Shown: positions 8,650 to 18,632, numbered from the stretch's first letter. The stretch: 64,000 nt of DNA from Thiocapsa sp. (GCF_018399035.1 NZ_CP073760.1:4526501-4590500); one strand, 5' to 3'. Notes: generated by a model not told the origin, from the letters alone. Made by a program: numbers and translations.

Positions 8650-8868
8650 GGTGGAGCCGGGCCTTCGAGATCGGGGACGCGAGTGCCGGCGGAGCGCACG
8701 ACGACCCTTCCGGCTAGCCTGGCCCAACGTCGCGGATGACGCTGGCCGGGCGCGAGTATAGCCTTACGCCCTGACCGGTTGCGTGACCGGTTGCGCGTGA
8801 TCATCGACGTGTTCCTGCATTCGCCCGAACCGACGCCCTTCAACCCCCACCCGCGGGATCCGCAGCCC

Positions 8869-11800
8869 ATGACGAGCGAGATATTGGATGACTTCCTCGA
8901 CCCCTCGCGTTGGCAGGCCTACGCCTCGGGACGGGCGCAGCTTCGGCTTCACTCCGAGGCCGGTCCCGACGGATCGGCGCTGCGGCTCGACTTCGACTTC
9001 CACGGCGGCGGCGGCTTCGTCGTCGCCCGGCATCCGGCAAGGCTCGTACTGCCGCCGGCCTACTGTCTTCGGCTCGCGGTCCGCGGTGCGATGCCGCCCA
9101 ATGGATTCGAGCTGAAGCTGGTCGATCCGGGCGGGACCAACGTCTGGCGCTACCGGCAGGAGATGCCCCTACTCGACGGCGACCGGCACCTCCTCGAGAT
9201 CCCGAGCCGCCTGATCGAGTTCGCCTGGGGACCGGCCGGCGGCGGTGTCGCGCGCGAGATCGGTGCGATCGAGATCGCGATCGTCGCAGGCTCGGGTGGG
9301 CGCGGTCATCTGTGCATCGCCGACCTTCGCATGGAGGACCGCACACCCCCCTGGCCGCCGCGAATCGAGGCATCGGCCGCCTTGCCGGGACATCCACCGA
9401 CGGCTGTTCTCGACGCTGGATCCGCGACCGACTGGCGTGCCGGCTGCGGTTGCGGGGAGGCATGGATCACCCTGGATTTTTGCCGCGAATGCGAGTACGG
9501 CGGATTGATCCTGCACTGGAGCGATCCCGCGTACGCCCCGGCTGGCGAGCGCGCCTTCCGCGTACAGGCATCGAACGACGGGGAGGATTGGCGCCTGCTC
9601 TACTCGGCTTCCCGTGCCGGCGGTGCCTGCAGCTTCGTCGGTCTGCCGAACGCATCCTCGCGCTATTTGCGGCTTGCGCTCGATCCGGGGCCCGACGGCG
9701 TCTATCCGGCACTCTGGGGGATCGAGCTTCAGTCCGATGCCTTTTCGCGCTCTCCGAACGAGTTTTTTCATCATGTGGCCGAGCGCGCACCGCGCGGGCA
9801 CTATCCGCGTTGGCTCTATCGCGAGCAGACTTACTGGACGGCGGTGGATGTCCCCGACGGGGGGGTTCCGGCCCTGCTCAACGAGGACGGGTTGATCGAG
9901 GTCGGCCCCGCCGCGGGCAGAGGTGCGGGCTGGACGCTCGAGCCTTTTCTGTTCGTCGACGAGGCTCTGCTCGGCTGGGCCGAGTTGGCGCCGATACCGG
10001 CTCTGGAGCAGGGCGAGCTGCCGATCCCCTCGGTGCTCGGGGCAGGGGCCGGTCTGGTCCTCGCGACCACCGCCTTTGCGGTCGGCGCTCTCGGGCAGCG
10101 GCTGCTCTATGCGCGGTATCGTCTGGAGAATCGGCGCGACACCCCGGTCGCGGCCAGCCTCTTCGTCGCGGTGCGCCCCTTCCAGATCTCGCCGCCGTGG
10201 CAGGGCTATGCCGACATCGGCGGCGTGAGTCCGATCCATCGGCTTGCCTATCGCGACGGTCGGGTGCGGGTGAACGACGAGGAGATCCTGATCCCGCTGA
10301 GCGCGCCGAGCGGTTTCGGCGCGGCGACCTTCGATCAGGGTGCGATCACCGATCGGCTCGCCGTCGGCCGGCTCCCGCCGGACCCGGCGGCGGATGACCC
10401 GCTCGGCTTTGCCTCGGGTGCGCTGCGGTTCGATCGGGTGCTCCCGCCCGGCGGGGTGGATGAGGTCGTGATCGCGATCCCCTTCGCACGGGACGGCGCG
10501 GGGCTGGACTTGGATGCACTGCGTCTCGGGCACGGGCTCGATGCGAACGCCGGATTCGCCGAGGCGGTGCGCGACTGGTCGCAGCGGCTCGGCGCCGTTG
10601 CCTTCAGGCTTCCGCCCTCGGCCCGCATCCTCGCGGCGACCGCCAAGACGGCGCTGGCCCACATCCTGATCAACCGCGACGGACCCGCCTTTCAACCCGG
10701 GCCGCGTCGCTACACCCGGTCCTGGATCCGCGACGGTGCGGTCATGTCCGCCGCGCTGCTGCGCATGGGCTGCCGGAGCGAATCGGCCGACTTTATTCGC
10801 TGGTATGCAGGGTTTCAGACCGAGGCCGGCGAGGTGCCCTGCTGCGTCGACCACACCGGCCCGGATTGGCTGCCCGAGCACGATAGCCTCGGCGAATTCA
10901 TCTTCGCCGTCGCCGAGCCGGTGCGCTTTACCGGCGACCGACAGCTCGCCGCGGATCTCTGGCCTGCCGTGTGTCGCGCCGTCGCCTATCTGGAGCAGCT
11001 GCGCGCCCGGCGTCTGACCGATGCGGAGTGCACGCCCGAGCGCCGTGCCTGTTTCGGTCTTCTGCCCGAGTCGGTGAGCCACGAGGGGTATCTCGCCCAG
11101 CCGGTACACGCCTACTGGGACGACCTCTGGGCGGTGCGCGGGCTCAAGGATGCCGCCTGGCTCGCCGAGATCCTCGGCGAGGATGCCGAGCATGCGCGTC
11201 TGACCGCGCTCTGCGAGGATTTTCGCAGCACGCTTTACGCCTCGATCGCGCTGACCATGTCCGAGCGCGGGATCGACTTCATCCCCGGCTCGGTGGAATG
11301 GGCCGACCCCGACCCGACCGCCATCGCGGTGGCCTTGACCCTGATCGACGAGGGCCACCACCTGCCTGCGACCGCCTTGCAGCGCACCTTCGAGGAGCTT
11401 TTGAAGCGCTTTCGCGCCATGCACGAGCAAGGCGTGGACTGGACCAATTACAGCCCCTACGAGGTCCGCGTGGTCGGAGCCCTCGTCCGACTCGGGTGCC
11501 GCCGCGAGGCCCACGAGGTTCTGCGCGTGCTCCTTGCCGATCTGCGCCCGCCGGCCTGGCACCAGTGGCCCGAGATCATTTGGCGTGATCCGCGCACGCC
11601 CGGCCATCAGGGCGACCTGCCGCATGCCTGGATCAGTGCCGAGTATGTCCTGGTCTTCCGCGATCTCTTCGCCTACGAGCGCGAGGCGGACGCCTCGCTC
11701 GTGGTCTGTGGCGGGATTCCGTTCGACTGGTTGGATGAAGGCCCGGTGAGCGTGACCGGGCTGCCGACCTGTTACGGGCGACTGGATCTGCATCTCGGGC

Positions 11801-11988
11801 GCGGGGCGGGGGATGCGCTCGAGCTGAGCCTCTCGGGACTCGACCGGATCCCGCCGGGCGGGATCTGCTTCGCCCCGCCGCTCGCTCTCGCCTCGCGCAC
11901 GGTCACCGTGAACGGCGAGCCGGCGGACGAGGTCACGGCGACCGAGCTGGCGATCAGGGCCTTGCCGGCGCGCGTCCTCGTAACCTGA
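8869..11988 (+). CDS. Large glycosidase-like protein with F5/8-type (discoidin) domain and alpha/alpha-barrel
   Basis: Starting at the ATG at 8869, the protein has 1039 residues. Residues up to about 150 form a carbohydrate-binding-like sandwich. A discoidin-like domain follows at about 180-300 (ECEYGGLILHWSDPAYAPA, RVQASNDGEDWRLLYS, SSRYLRLAL). The C-terminal half from about residue 590 resembles an (alpha/alpha)6 glycosidase, with YTRSWIRDGAVMSAALLRM and a metal- or substrate-contacting DHTGPDWLPEHDSLGEF. No signal peptide is seen. It lies divergent from the exporter/GH1 operon and beside the cyclic-glucan-synthase relic, so a role in beta-glucan or oligosaccharide turnover is likely but unproven. 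The ribosome site is weak; upstream in-frame starts exist from 8779 but look non-coding. Confidence 0.75.
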   Translation: MTSEILDDFLDPSRWQAYASGRAQLRLHSEAGPDGSALRLDFDFHGGGGFVVARHPARLVLPPAYCLRLAVRGAMPPNGFELKLVDPGGTNVWRYRQEMPLLDGDRHLLEIPSRLIEFAWGPAGGGVAREIGAIEIAIVAGSGGRGHLCIADLRMEDRTPPWPPRIEASAALPGHPPTAVLDAGSATDWRAGCGCGEAWITLDFCRECEYGGLILHWSDPAYAPAGERAFRVQASNDGEDWRLLYSASRAGGACSFVGLPNASSRYLRLALDPGPDGVYPALWGIELQSDAFSRSPNEFFHHVAERAPRGHYPRWLYREQTYWTAVDVPDGGVPALLNEDGLIEVGPAAGRGAGWTLEPFLFVDEALLGWAELAPIPALEQGELPIPSVLGAGAGLVLATTAFAVGALGQRLLYARYRLENRRDTPVAASLFVAVRPFQISPPWQGYADIGGVSPIHRLAYRDGRVRVNDEEILIPLSAPSGFGAATFDQGAITDRLAVGRLPPDPAADDPLGFASGALRFDRVLPPGGVDEVVIAIPFARDGAGLDLDALRLGHGLDANAGFAEAVRDWSQRLGAVAFRLPPSARILAATAKTALAHILINRDGPAFQPGPRRYTRSWIRDGAVMSAALLRMGCRSESADFIRWYAGFQTEAGEVPCCVDHTGPDWLPEHDSLGEFIFAVAEPVRFTGDRQLAADLWPAVCRAVAYLEQLRARRLTDAECTPERRACFGLLPESVSHEGYLAQPVHAYWDDLWAVRGLKDAAWLAEILGEDAEHARLTALCEDFRSTLYASIALTMSERGIDFIPGSVEWADPDPTAIAVALTLIDEGHHLPATALQRTFEELLKRFRAMHEQGVDWTNYSPYEVRVVGALVRLGCRREAHEVLRVLLADLRPPAWHQWPEIIWRDPRTPGHQGDLPHAWISAEYVLVFRDLFAYEREADASLVVCGGIPFDWLDEGPVSVTGLPTCYGRLDLHLGRGAGDALELSLSGLDRIPPGGICFAPPLALASRTVTVNGEPADEVTATELAIRALPARVLVT

Positions 11989-12015
11989 TCCGCGTCTGCG
12001 CCGACCGGGATTGTC

Positions 12016-12063
12016 TTTAAACCGCGCCGATTCCAGCGGCCGTCACGTCGGCCGGGGCCGATT
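12016..12063 (-). repeat. Type I repeat, partial copy
   Basis: TTAAACCGCGCCGATTCCA followed by GGCCGTCACGTCGGCC matches the end of the complete element at 49979 (CCGACTCCAACGGTCGTGACGTC) for about 48 bp, then similarity fades. It lies 28 bp after the stop of the 8869-11988 gene and directly before the glucan synthase relic. Confidence 0.6.
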
Positions 12064-12079
12064 CGGGCGCGGGGGCAGC

Positions 12080-13895
12080 CCGCACGCCCCGGCGGCCTTG
12101 CTCGGCACGGCGCCGCTGTCCGGTGCGCTCGGCAGTGTCCTGGATCCGATCCTCGCCTTGCGCGTCGTCGTCGAGTTGCCGCCCGAGGGAGACGAGGAGA
12201 TCCTCTTTCTGACCGGGGCGGCGGAGGGACGCGAGTCGGCCTTGGGGCTGATTCGACCCTTTCGAGACGGACGGGACGCCCCTTCCCCGGCGCGTCTGGC
12301 GCCGCAGTCACCCGAGTCGGCAACAACGACGGGGCCGCCCTGCGCCGACATGGATGCGCTCGACCGGGGCGGCGAGGCCTTGCGATGCTTCAACGGCCAC
12401 GGCGGATTCTCGTCGGATGGCCGTGTCTACGTGATCCGCCTGCCTTGGGACGGGTAACACGCTGCACCGCCCGCCTCAGCCCTGGATCAACGTGGTCGCG
12501 AACGAGCGCGCCGGGTTCCTGGTCAGCGAGACGGGCGCGGGCTATACCTGGTGTCGCAACAGCCAGGCCAATCGGCTGACCCCTTGGTTCAACGATCCGG
12601 CCGCGGGCGACTTCGCCGGTGCGATCGTCTTCGCCGCGACCCTGGTGACGAGCGGTCGGGTCGAGCCGGTCGGCTTGACCTGCGATCGCGCCGCCTTCAT
12701 CGGCCGGCATCGCGATCTTGTCTCGCCGGCCGCCGTCCTCTCCGGCGACGATCTCTGCGGTGCCGCCCAAAGCGATTCCGACGGTTCAGGCCCGGACGCC
12801 TGTTTCGCGCAGCAGTCGAGGATCCAGCTTGCACCCGGCGAGACGGCGGAATGCGTCTTCCTGCTCGGGGAGTGTCTCGACGAGGCCGAGCTGGAGGCCC
12901 TGCTCGCACGCTATCGCCGTGCGAATGCGGTCGCCGAGGCCCTCTCGGAGGTGAGGGGATTCTGGACCGACCTGACCGACGCGCTTCGGGTCGAGACCCC
13001 GAGCCCGGCGATCGATCTCATGCTCAACGGCTGGCTGACCTACCAAAACCTGGCCTGCCGCTGATGGGCACGGGTGATTGGAACGACGGGATGAATCGGG
13101 TCGGGCGTCTCGGGCGGGGGGAGAGCGTCTGGATGGGCTTCTTCCTGTATCGCATCCTCGAGGATGTGCTGCCCCTCTGCGAACGGCGCGGAGACGCCGC
13201 GCGCGTCGCCGCCTACGTCGCCTATCGCGACGCGCTGGTCCCTGCTCTCGAAGACGCCTGGTGGGACGGGGCCTGGTATCGCCGCGCTTACGACGACGCC
13301 GGCATTCCGCTCGGCTCGCGCACCAACAGCGAATGTCGGATCGATGCGCTTGCTCAAGCCTGGTCCGTGCTCTCGGGCGCGGTCGATCGCACCCGGGCCG
13401 AGCAGGCGATGGCCGCCTTGCACTCCGAGCTGGTCGACGAGGATCGGGGTCTGATCCGCCTGCTTACCCCGCCGTTCGTCGACACGCCGCAGGATCCGGG
13501 CTACATCAAGGGCTACGTGGCCGGCGTGCGCGAGAACGGCGGACAGTACACCCACGCGGCCTGCTGGGCGGTGATGGCTCTTGCCGAGCTCGGTCACAAC
13601 GCGCGCGTGGCCCCGTTGCTTGAACGCCTCACTCCGGTCTGGCACACGCGCACACCCGAGCGATTGGCCCGGGTTTCGCCTCTTCTACCGCCTCCCCGAC
13701 GGGGTGACCCGTTGCGACATCCGGGTCGCGAATCCGCATGGCGGCGCCGAGGTCGTCGTCGCCCGTCTGGATGGACAGGACGCGGTGCTCTCGGCGGGGA
13801 CCGCGCGGATCGTCCTGCCGGCCTCCGCGAGGCTCTATCGCATCGAGATCGAGATGGGTCGGCGAGCCGCCGCCGGCGGCGATCCCGACGTCTGA
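12080..13895 (+). pseudogene. Remnant of cyclic beta-1,2-glucan synthase (NdvB-type) C-terminal GH94 region
   Basis: Four collinear blocks in changing frames match the GH94 phosphorylase end of NdvB-type cyclic glucan synthases. Block one (12080-12457) carries GSVLDPILALR and later GHGGFSSDGRVYVIRLP. Block two (about 12458-13064) carries PWINVVANERAGFLVSETG, YTWCRNSQANRLTPW and ends LTYQNLACR-stop. Block three (about 13060-13660) carries TGDWNDGMNRVG with the catalytic Asp, SVWMGFFLY, NSECRIDALAQAW, PGYIKGYVAGVRENGGQYTH. Block four (about 13655-13895) carries the terminal beta-sandwich WPGFRLFYRLPDGVTRCDI. Stretches expected between blocks two and three and between three and four are missing, and frameshifts lie near 12455 and 13660. 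Neither the glycosyltransferase part nor the membrane part is present. This is a decayed gene, not a functional one. Confidence 0.8.
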
Positions 13896-14319
13896 TCCGA
13901 GCGCCGCGTAACCCCCCGTCGCGACGTCGTTCGGAGGGCTTCACGCGGACCTGACGCTCGCTTAAGATGTGCGTGTATATTGACCTGATTGATGGCGGTG
14001 GAGAAGGAGCCGGAGCCTCGCGCTTCGGATCGATACCGCGTCGCACGCCAGGGTCATCCTCATCTTCGCGGTGCTCACCGCGGGTCGGCCGATCGGTCGG
14101 CGCCGCGGCGGCCGTGCGTCGACGGCGAGTCCGCGGCGAGCGATCCGAATCTATCCTCGACGATCCCGATGCACTGTTGCGGCCGCGAGCCGAGCCACTC
14201 GATGTCGGTTGTCCGGACCGCACGGGCGCCGCGCCAGGTATCGACGACTCCGCCATTCGCAGCCCATAACAACGCTCTCCAACCGGCATCTCTCACTGGA
14301 CAACCTGGCGCTTCCGACT
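13896..14319. other. Intergenic region upstream of opgG
   Basis: About 420 bp separate the glucan synthase relic from opgG. I see no convincing coding frame, tRNA or strong terminator. Short frames here have no recognisable homology and an erratic composition. Any opgG promoter must lie here, but I cannot place it. Confidence 0.5.
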
Positions 14320-15885
14320 ATGAACCGATCTCGCGACCTCAAACGCATCTCCGTCGGCCTGCTCGTCGCTTGTGCGATGACGCTGGCGGGAGAGGCCGTC
14401 TCCCAGCCCGCCGCGGCGCCGGAGGATGCCGGCGTGCCCGGGGCCTTCACCTTTGCGAACGTCGTGCGCCGTGCCGCCGAGCTGGCCCAGGCGCCTTACC
14501 AACGCGATGCCCCCGAGCTTCCCGAAGCCTTCGCATCGCTGGACTACGACGGGTTCCGGGATATCCGTTTTCGGCCGGATCACTCGATGTGGCGGGGTGA
14601 CGGTCTGCCGTTTCAGGTCCAGTTCTTCCATCGCGGATTCATGTTCCAAGATCGGGTGACCATCAATCTGATCGACGGGGAGGGGGTTAGGCCGATCGAA
14701 TTCTCGACCGAGCTGTTCGATTACGGCAAGAATGCGGTCCCCGAGCAGATCCCGCACGACTTGGGATTCGCGGGTCTGCGTCTGCTCTACCCCATCAATC
14801 GCGACGATCTCTTCGACGAGGTTGCGGTGTTCCTCGGCGCCAGCTATTTCCGCGCGGTCGCCCAGAATCTGAACTACGGGATCACCACGCGCGGTCTGGC
14901 GATCGATACCGGCCTCTCGACCCGCGAGGAATTTCCGCTGTTTCGCGAGCTCTGGATCGAGAAACCCGCCGAGGACGCCGTCGAGATCAAGGTCTATGCC
15001 CTCATGGACAGCCCGAGCGTGGCGGGCGCCTTTCGGTTCGTGATCAAACCGGGGCTCGAGACGACCATGGACGTCAAGAACCATCTCTACTTCCGGGAGT
15101 CGGTCGAGAAGGTCGGCATTGCACCCTTGACCAGCATGTTTATGCACGGCGAGCTCACCGAGCGGTTCACGGATGATTTCCGCCCCGAGGTGCATGACTC
15201 GGACGGACTCATCATCGAGACCGGAACCGGCGAGCGCATCTGGCGTCCCTTGATCAATCCGCTCGGTTTGCGCATCAGTACCTTTCAGGTCGAGAACCCG
15301 CGGATGTTCGGTCTGCTGCAGCGCGACCGCGACTTCGCCCACTATCAGGACCTCGAGGCCCATTACCACAATCGCCCGAGCGCGCAGGTCGAGCCCATCG
15401 GCGACTGGGGCAAGGGCGTGGTCGAGTTGGTCGAGATCCCGAGCAACTCGGAGCGCTACGACAATATCGTCGCCTTCTGGACGCCGGAGCGCCGCGTTGA
15501 AGCCGGCGACGAGATGGAATTCGCCTATCGTCTGAGGTATTCCGGCGATCCAGAGGCGCGCCTGACGGGCGGACGGACCCTGGCGACCCGCATCGGCGCT
15601 GCGGGAACGGATATGCTCGATTCGGATCGGCGCAAGTTCGTCGTGGATTTCGTCGGCGAGAACCTCTCGAAGCTGCCGCCCGAGACCCCGGTCATGGCGA
15701 CCGTGACCACCTCCTCCGGCGAGCTGTCTCCGCCGATCGCGCAGCACAATCCGGAGACCGGAGGGTGGCGGCTCTTCTTCGAGCTGACACCCGAGCGCGA
15801 TCGCACGGCGGAGCTGCGCGGTTTCCTCTACGACGTGAATGACGTGCTGTCGGAGACCTGGAGCTTCGAATGGATTCCTCAGTGA
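14320..15885 (+). CDS. opgG: Periplasmic glucan biosynthesis protein G
   Basis: OpgG (MdoG) shapes osmoregulated periplasmic glucans in the periplasm, probably acting on the beta-1,2 backbone made by OpgH. The ATG at 14320 opens a 521-residue protein with a signal peptide (basic MNRSRDLKR, hydrophobic ISVGLLVACAMTLA, cleavage probably after about residue 28). The mature part starts with the family block FTFANVVRRAAELA and LDYDGFRDIRFRPDHSMW, and carries EIPSNSERYDNIVAFWTP and EMEFAYRLRY. Its stop overlaps the next start by 16 bp, so it is coupled to the small ORF and opgH. The length matches E. coli OpgG. Confidence 0.93.
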   Translation: MNRSRDLKRISVGLLVACAMTLAGEAVSQPAAAPEDAGVPGAFTFANVVRRAAELAQAPYQRDAPELPEAFASLDYDGFRDIRFRPDHSMWRGDGLPFQVQFFHRGFMFQDRVTINLIDGEGVRPIEFSTELFDYGKNAVPEQIPHDLGFAGLRLLYPINRDDLFDEVAVFLGASYFRAVAQNLNYGITTRGLAIDTGLSTREEFPLFRELWIEKPAEDAVEIKVYALMDSPSVAGAFRFVIKPGLETTMDVKNHLYFRESVEKVGIAPLTSMFMHGELTERFTDDFRPEVHDSDGLIIETGTGERIWRPLINPLGLRISTFQVENPRMFGLLQRDRDFAHYQDLEAHYHNRPSAQVEPIGDWGKGVVELVEIPSNSERYDNIVAFWTPERRVEAGDEMEFAYRLRYSGDPEARLTGGRTLATRIGAAGTDMLDSDRRKFVVDFVGENLSKLPPETPVMATVTTSSGELSPPIAQHNPETGGWRLFFELTPERDRTAELRGFLYDVNDVLSETWSFEWIPQ

Positions 15886-16472
15886 GCGCACCGGTCGGCG
15901 ACGCATTGCATGCGTCGCTCGACGGCGGCGAGCCGGTGGCCGCGTCGCCGGCCGACTGGGAGCAGGCGGCGCCGCGCGTCGCCCGTTACCTGCGCGCGCT
16001 CGGGGTGCGCGACCCGCGCGATCTCGAGCGCCTGTCGACGGCGATCCGCGCGCGCTTCGAGCATCAGGTGGAGACAAGCCTGGTGGCCGATGCGGTGGAG
16101 ACCGGGATCGAGGAGGCGTCCAAGCTGCTCGACGAGTGGCTGGCGAGCGAGCTCGGTCCGGACGCGCCGGGGTCGATGCGCGGAGTGGCCCGTGCGGTCG
16201 TCCTGGGCGGCGCGGTTCCCGGTTGGGTCGGGGTCTGGTCGGGGCGCACGCCCCACCCCATTGATCAGCCCAACGCTCAGACCGGCGAGCGCATCCGTGC
16301 CGGCAGTCTTGCGCCCGTCCCGGCCTTGGCGCCTCTGGCCATGACGACGCAACGCATCGATCCCTGTTGTCATCGTCTCTTTCGACGGCTCGCGCGCAGG
16401 CTGCGCGGGATGCGTCCAGGATCGCCTGCCGGATCTCTCAGTCGGCGTGCGACGCTCGGACAATCCCGATGA
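15870..16472 (+). CDS. ORF between opgG and opgH, probably the detached N-terminal part of OpgH
   Basis: This 200-residue frame starts at an ATG inside the end of opgG (16-bp overlap) and stops in an ATGA overlap with the opgH start, so the arrangement favours real translation. Residues 1-135 are ordinary, acidic and helical. PALAPLAMTTQRIDP at about 150-165 recalls the N-terminal cytoplasmic segment of full-length OpgH proteins. The last 35 residues are Arg/Cys-rich and look like out-of-frame sequence. The neat reading is that a cytoplasmic domain normally fused to OpgH is either encoded separately here or has been cut off by a frameshift. I cannot distinguish the two without relatives. Confidence 0.55.
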   Translation: MDSSVSAPVGDALHASLDGGEPVAASPADWEQAAPRVARYLRALGVRDPRDLERLSTAIRARFEHQVETSLVADAVETGIEEASKLLDEWLASELGPDAPGSMRGVARAVVLGGAVPGWVGVWSGRTPHPIDQPNAQTGERIRAGSLAPVPALAPLAMTTQRIDPCCHRLFRRLARRLRGMRPGSPAGSLSRRATLGQSR

Positions 16473-18580
16473 AGGGCGTCTCCTCGCACGGGCGTGCCGA
16501 CCCCGCCTATCGTCGGATCCTCTTCTTTTCACTGGTGTTGCTGACCACGTTCGGCGCCATGAGCCTGCTGAGCGGCGTCTTTCAGGAGGGCGGCATCACC
16601 CCGCTGGAATTTGCGCTCCTGCTGCTCTATGCGATCTTGATCCTCTGGATCGGCGCCTCCTTCTGGACCGCGGCCATCGGTTTCATCCGCCTGTTGGTCC
16701 GGGAGGAGGACCCTCCGCCGAGCGCACGCGCCGCCGCGCCGCCACTCGGCACGGATTTCAAGACAGCCCTGGTCATGCCCGTCTACAACGAGGATCCGGA
16801 GCGGGTCTTCGCCGGTTTGCGTGCGATCGACCGATCGCTGCAGGAGACCGGACAGGCCGAGGGATTCGAGATCTTCGTCCTGAGCGACACGCGTGATCCG
16901 GACATCTGGGTCGAAGAAGAGCTGCAATGGCGCAAATGGGCCGTCGAGGCGGGTCTACCCGAGCGCATCTTCTATCGCAACCGGGTCGAGAACACGAGCC
17001 GCAAGAGCGGCAATCTCGCCGATTTCTGTCGCCAATGGGGCGGGCGCTATCGCTACATGATCGTGCTCGACGCCGACAGCCTCATGTCCGGCGAGACCCT
17101 CGTGGAGATGGTCGCGCGCATGGAGCGCGATCCGGATGTGGCACTGATCCAGGTCCCGCCGGTGCCGGTCAACCGGGTCTCGCTGTTCGCGCGTGTCCTG
17201 CAGTTCGCCAGCAGCCTCTACGGGCGTATCTTCGTCGCCGGGCTGAGCTACTGGCAAGGCGATACCAGCAATTACTGGGGACACAACGCCATCATCCGAG
17301 TCGAGGCGTTCGCGGCCCATTGCGGTCTGCCCGAGCTGCCCGGGCACGAGCCGTTCGGCGGGGAGATCCTGAGCCATGATTTCGTGGAGGCCGCACTCCT
17401 GCGGCGCGCCGGTTGGAAGGTTTGGCTCGCCGACGATCTGGGCGGGAGCTATGAAGAGATCCCCCCGACCCTGATCGACTATGCCAAGCGCGATCGGCGC
17501 TGGTGCCAAGGCAACCTGCAGCACGCCCGGCTCGTCTTTGCGGGCGGCTTCAGGCCCTTGAATCGGGTCCACCTGGCGATGGGCGTGATGTCCTACCTGG
17601 CCTCGCCGCTGTGGCTCCTGTTTCTGCTGCTCACCGGCCTGCAGGCGTATCTGAACAGCCTGGATGTGCCGGTGTATTTCTTCGGCGATTATCTGCTGCC
17701 GATCTGGCCCGTGTCCTATGTGGTCGAGATGGCCACGGTCCTCTGGGTGACGCTGGCCATGCTCTTTCTGCCGAAACTGTTCGCCTTGGTGCTGCTCGCC
17801 GTTCGCCCGCGCTTGGGGGCAGCCCATGGCGGATTGCCCCGTGCCACGCTCAGCGTCCTGCTGGAGAGTCTGCTGTCGGTCCTTTATGCCCCGGTGCTCA
17901 TGCTCTTTCAGAGCAAGTTCGTCGCCTCGATCCTGCTGCGCAAGGTCGTCGGTTGGCCGCCGCAACAGCGGGGTGATCACGGGACCGGCGTGACGGAGGC
18001 GATCGGCGCCCATGGTGGGCAGACCCTGTTGGCGGTCGGGGCAGGGCTGCTGACCTACTACTACGTCCCGGCCTTCTTCTGGTGGTTCACGCCTGTCTTG
18101 GCCGGTCTTCTGCTCGCGATCCCGGTCTCGATGGCGACCAGTCGGGTCTGGCCCGGTCAGCGGGCGAGGGCGCTCGGACTCTTCCTGACACCCGAGGAGC
18201 ACCGCCCGCCGCGCGTCCTCGAGCTGCTGACCGAGCAGATGAAGAACACCGGAAGCGCCCTGTGCTCGGCGGACGCCGGCTCGGGTGAAGGGGGCACTGA
18301 GGAGATCGTCGGGGATCTGTGGTATCGCGCCGTCATCGATCCCTGCGCCTATGCGCTGCACGCCTCGCTCTTGCCGGAAGAGATCCCCAACCGACGGCGC
18401 AGGCATTATCTCGAGGGTCTGATCTTCCAGCTCCAGGACGAGGGGCCGGACAGCTTGAGCGCGGCTGAAAAGCGGGTGCTCCTCTCGCATCGCGACGGGC
18501 TCGAGGAGCTGCATCTGCTGCTGTGGTCGGCGCCGGCAGGTCCGGCTGCCGTGCAGGCGCCATCCCCGCAGCCCACCTAA
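16469..18580 (+). CDS. opgH: Glucans biosynthesis glucosyltransferase H
   Basis: OpgH (MdoH) is the inner-membrane GT2 enzyme that polymerises glucose from UDP-glucose into the periplasmic glucan backbone. The 703-residue product begins at the ATG at 16469 (an ATGA overlap with the preceding ORF) just before the first two membrane helices. The catalytic region has ALVMPVYNEDPERVFAGL, VLDADSLMSGE, NYWGHNAIIRV, LSHDFVEAALLRRAGWKVW and the RRWCQGN acceptor-site motif, followed by several C-terminal helices. E. coli OpgH has about 850 residues; the missing N-terminal stretch is roughly what the upstream ORF encodes. The 3' end of this gene and an internal piece recur as fragments at 20486 and 22453. 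Confidence 0.92.
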   Translation: MKGVSSHGRADPAYRRILFFSLVLLTTFGAMSLLSGVFQEGGITPLEFALLLLYAILILWIGASFWTAAIGFIRLLVREEDPPPSARAAAPPLGTDFKTALVMPVYNEDPERVFAGLRAIDRSLQETGQAEGFEIFVLSDTRDPDIWVEEELQWRKWAVEAGLPERIFYRNRVENTSRKSGNLADFCRQWGGRYRYMIVLDADSLMSGETLVEMVARMERDPDVALIQVPPVPVNRVSLFARVLQFASSLYGRIFVAGLSYWQGDTSNYWGHNAIIRVEAFAAHCGLPELPGHEPFGGEILSHDFVEAALLRRAGWKVWLADDLGGSYEEIPPTLIDYAKRDRRWCQGNLQHARLVFAGGFRPLNRVHLAMGVMSYLASPLWLLFLLLTGLQAYLNSLDVPVYFFGDYLLPIWPVSYVVEMATVLWVTLAMLFLPKLFALVLLAVRPRLGAAHGGLPRATLSVLLESLLSVLYAPVLMLFQSKFVASILLRKVVGWPPQQRGDHGTGVTEAIGAHGGQTLLAVGAGLLTYYYVPAFFWWFTPVLAGLLLAIPVSMATSRVWPGQRARALGLFLTPEEHRPPRVLELLTEQMKNTGSALCSADAGSGEGGTEEIVGDLWYRAVIDPCAYALHASLLPEEIPNRRRRHYLEGLIFQLQDEGPDSLSAAEKRVLLSHRDGLEELHLLLWSAPAGPAAVQAPSPQPT

Positions 18581-18632
18581 GCCCGGCGAGGTGGCCAGGC
18601 TGCGCCTGGAGGACCTCGATTGGGAGGCGGGG
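18579..18632 (+). pseudogene. Tyrosine recombinase relic
   Basis: Immediately after the opgH stop the frame reads KPGEVARLRLEDLDWEAG, the stretch that follows the first catalytic Arg in phage-type and XerD-type integrases. Neither the start nor the remaining catalytic residues are present. The match is short and made by eye. It suggests that a mobile element once ended here, at the edge of the scrambled patch up to 23.4 kb. Confidence 0.45.

Noticed and set aside
9169..11793. An 874-residue antisense open frame opposite the large glycosidase-like gene
   Set aside because: It is a shadow of high-GC codon use on the other strand; the plus-strand protein has recognisable domains and the antisense frame has none.
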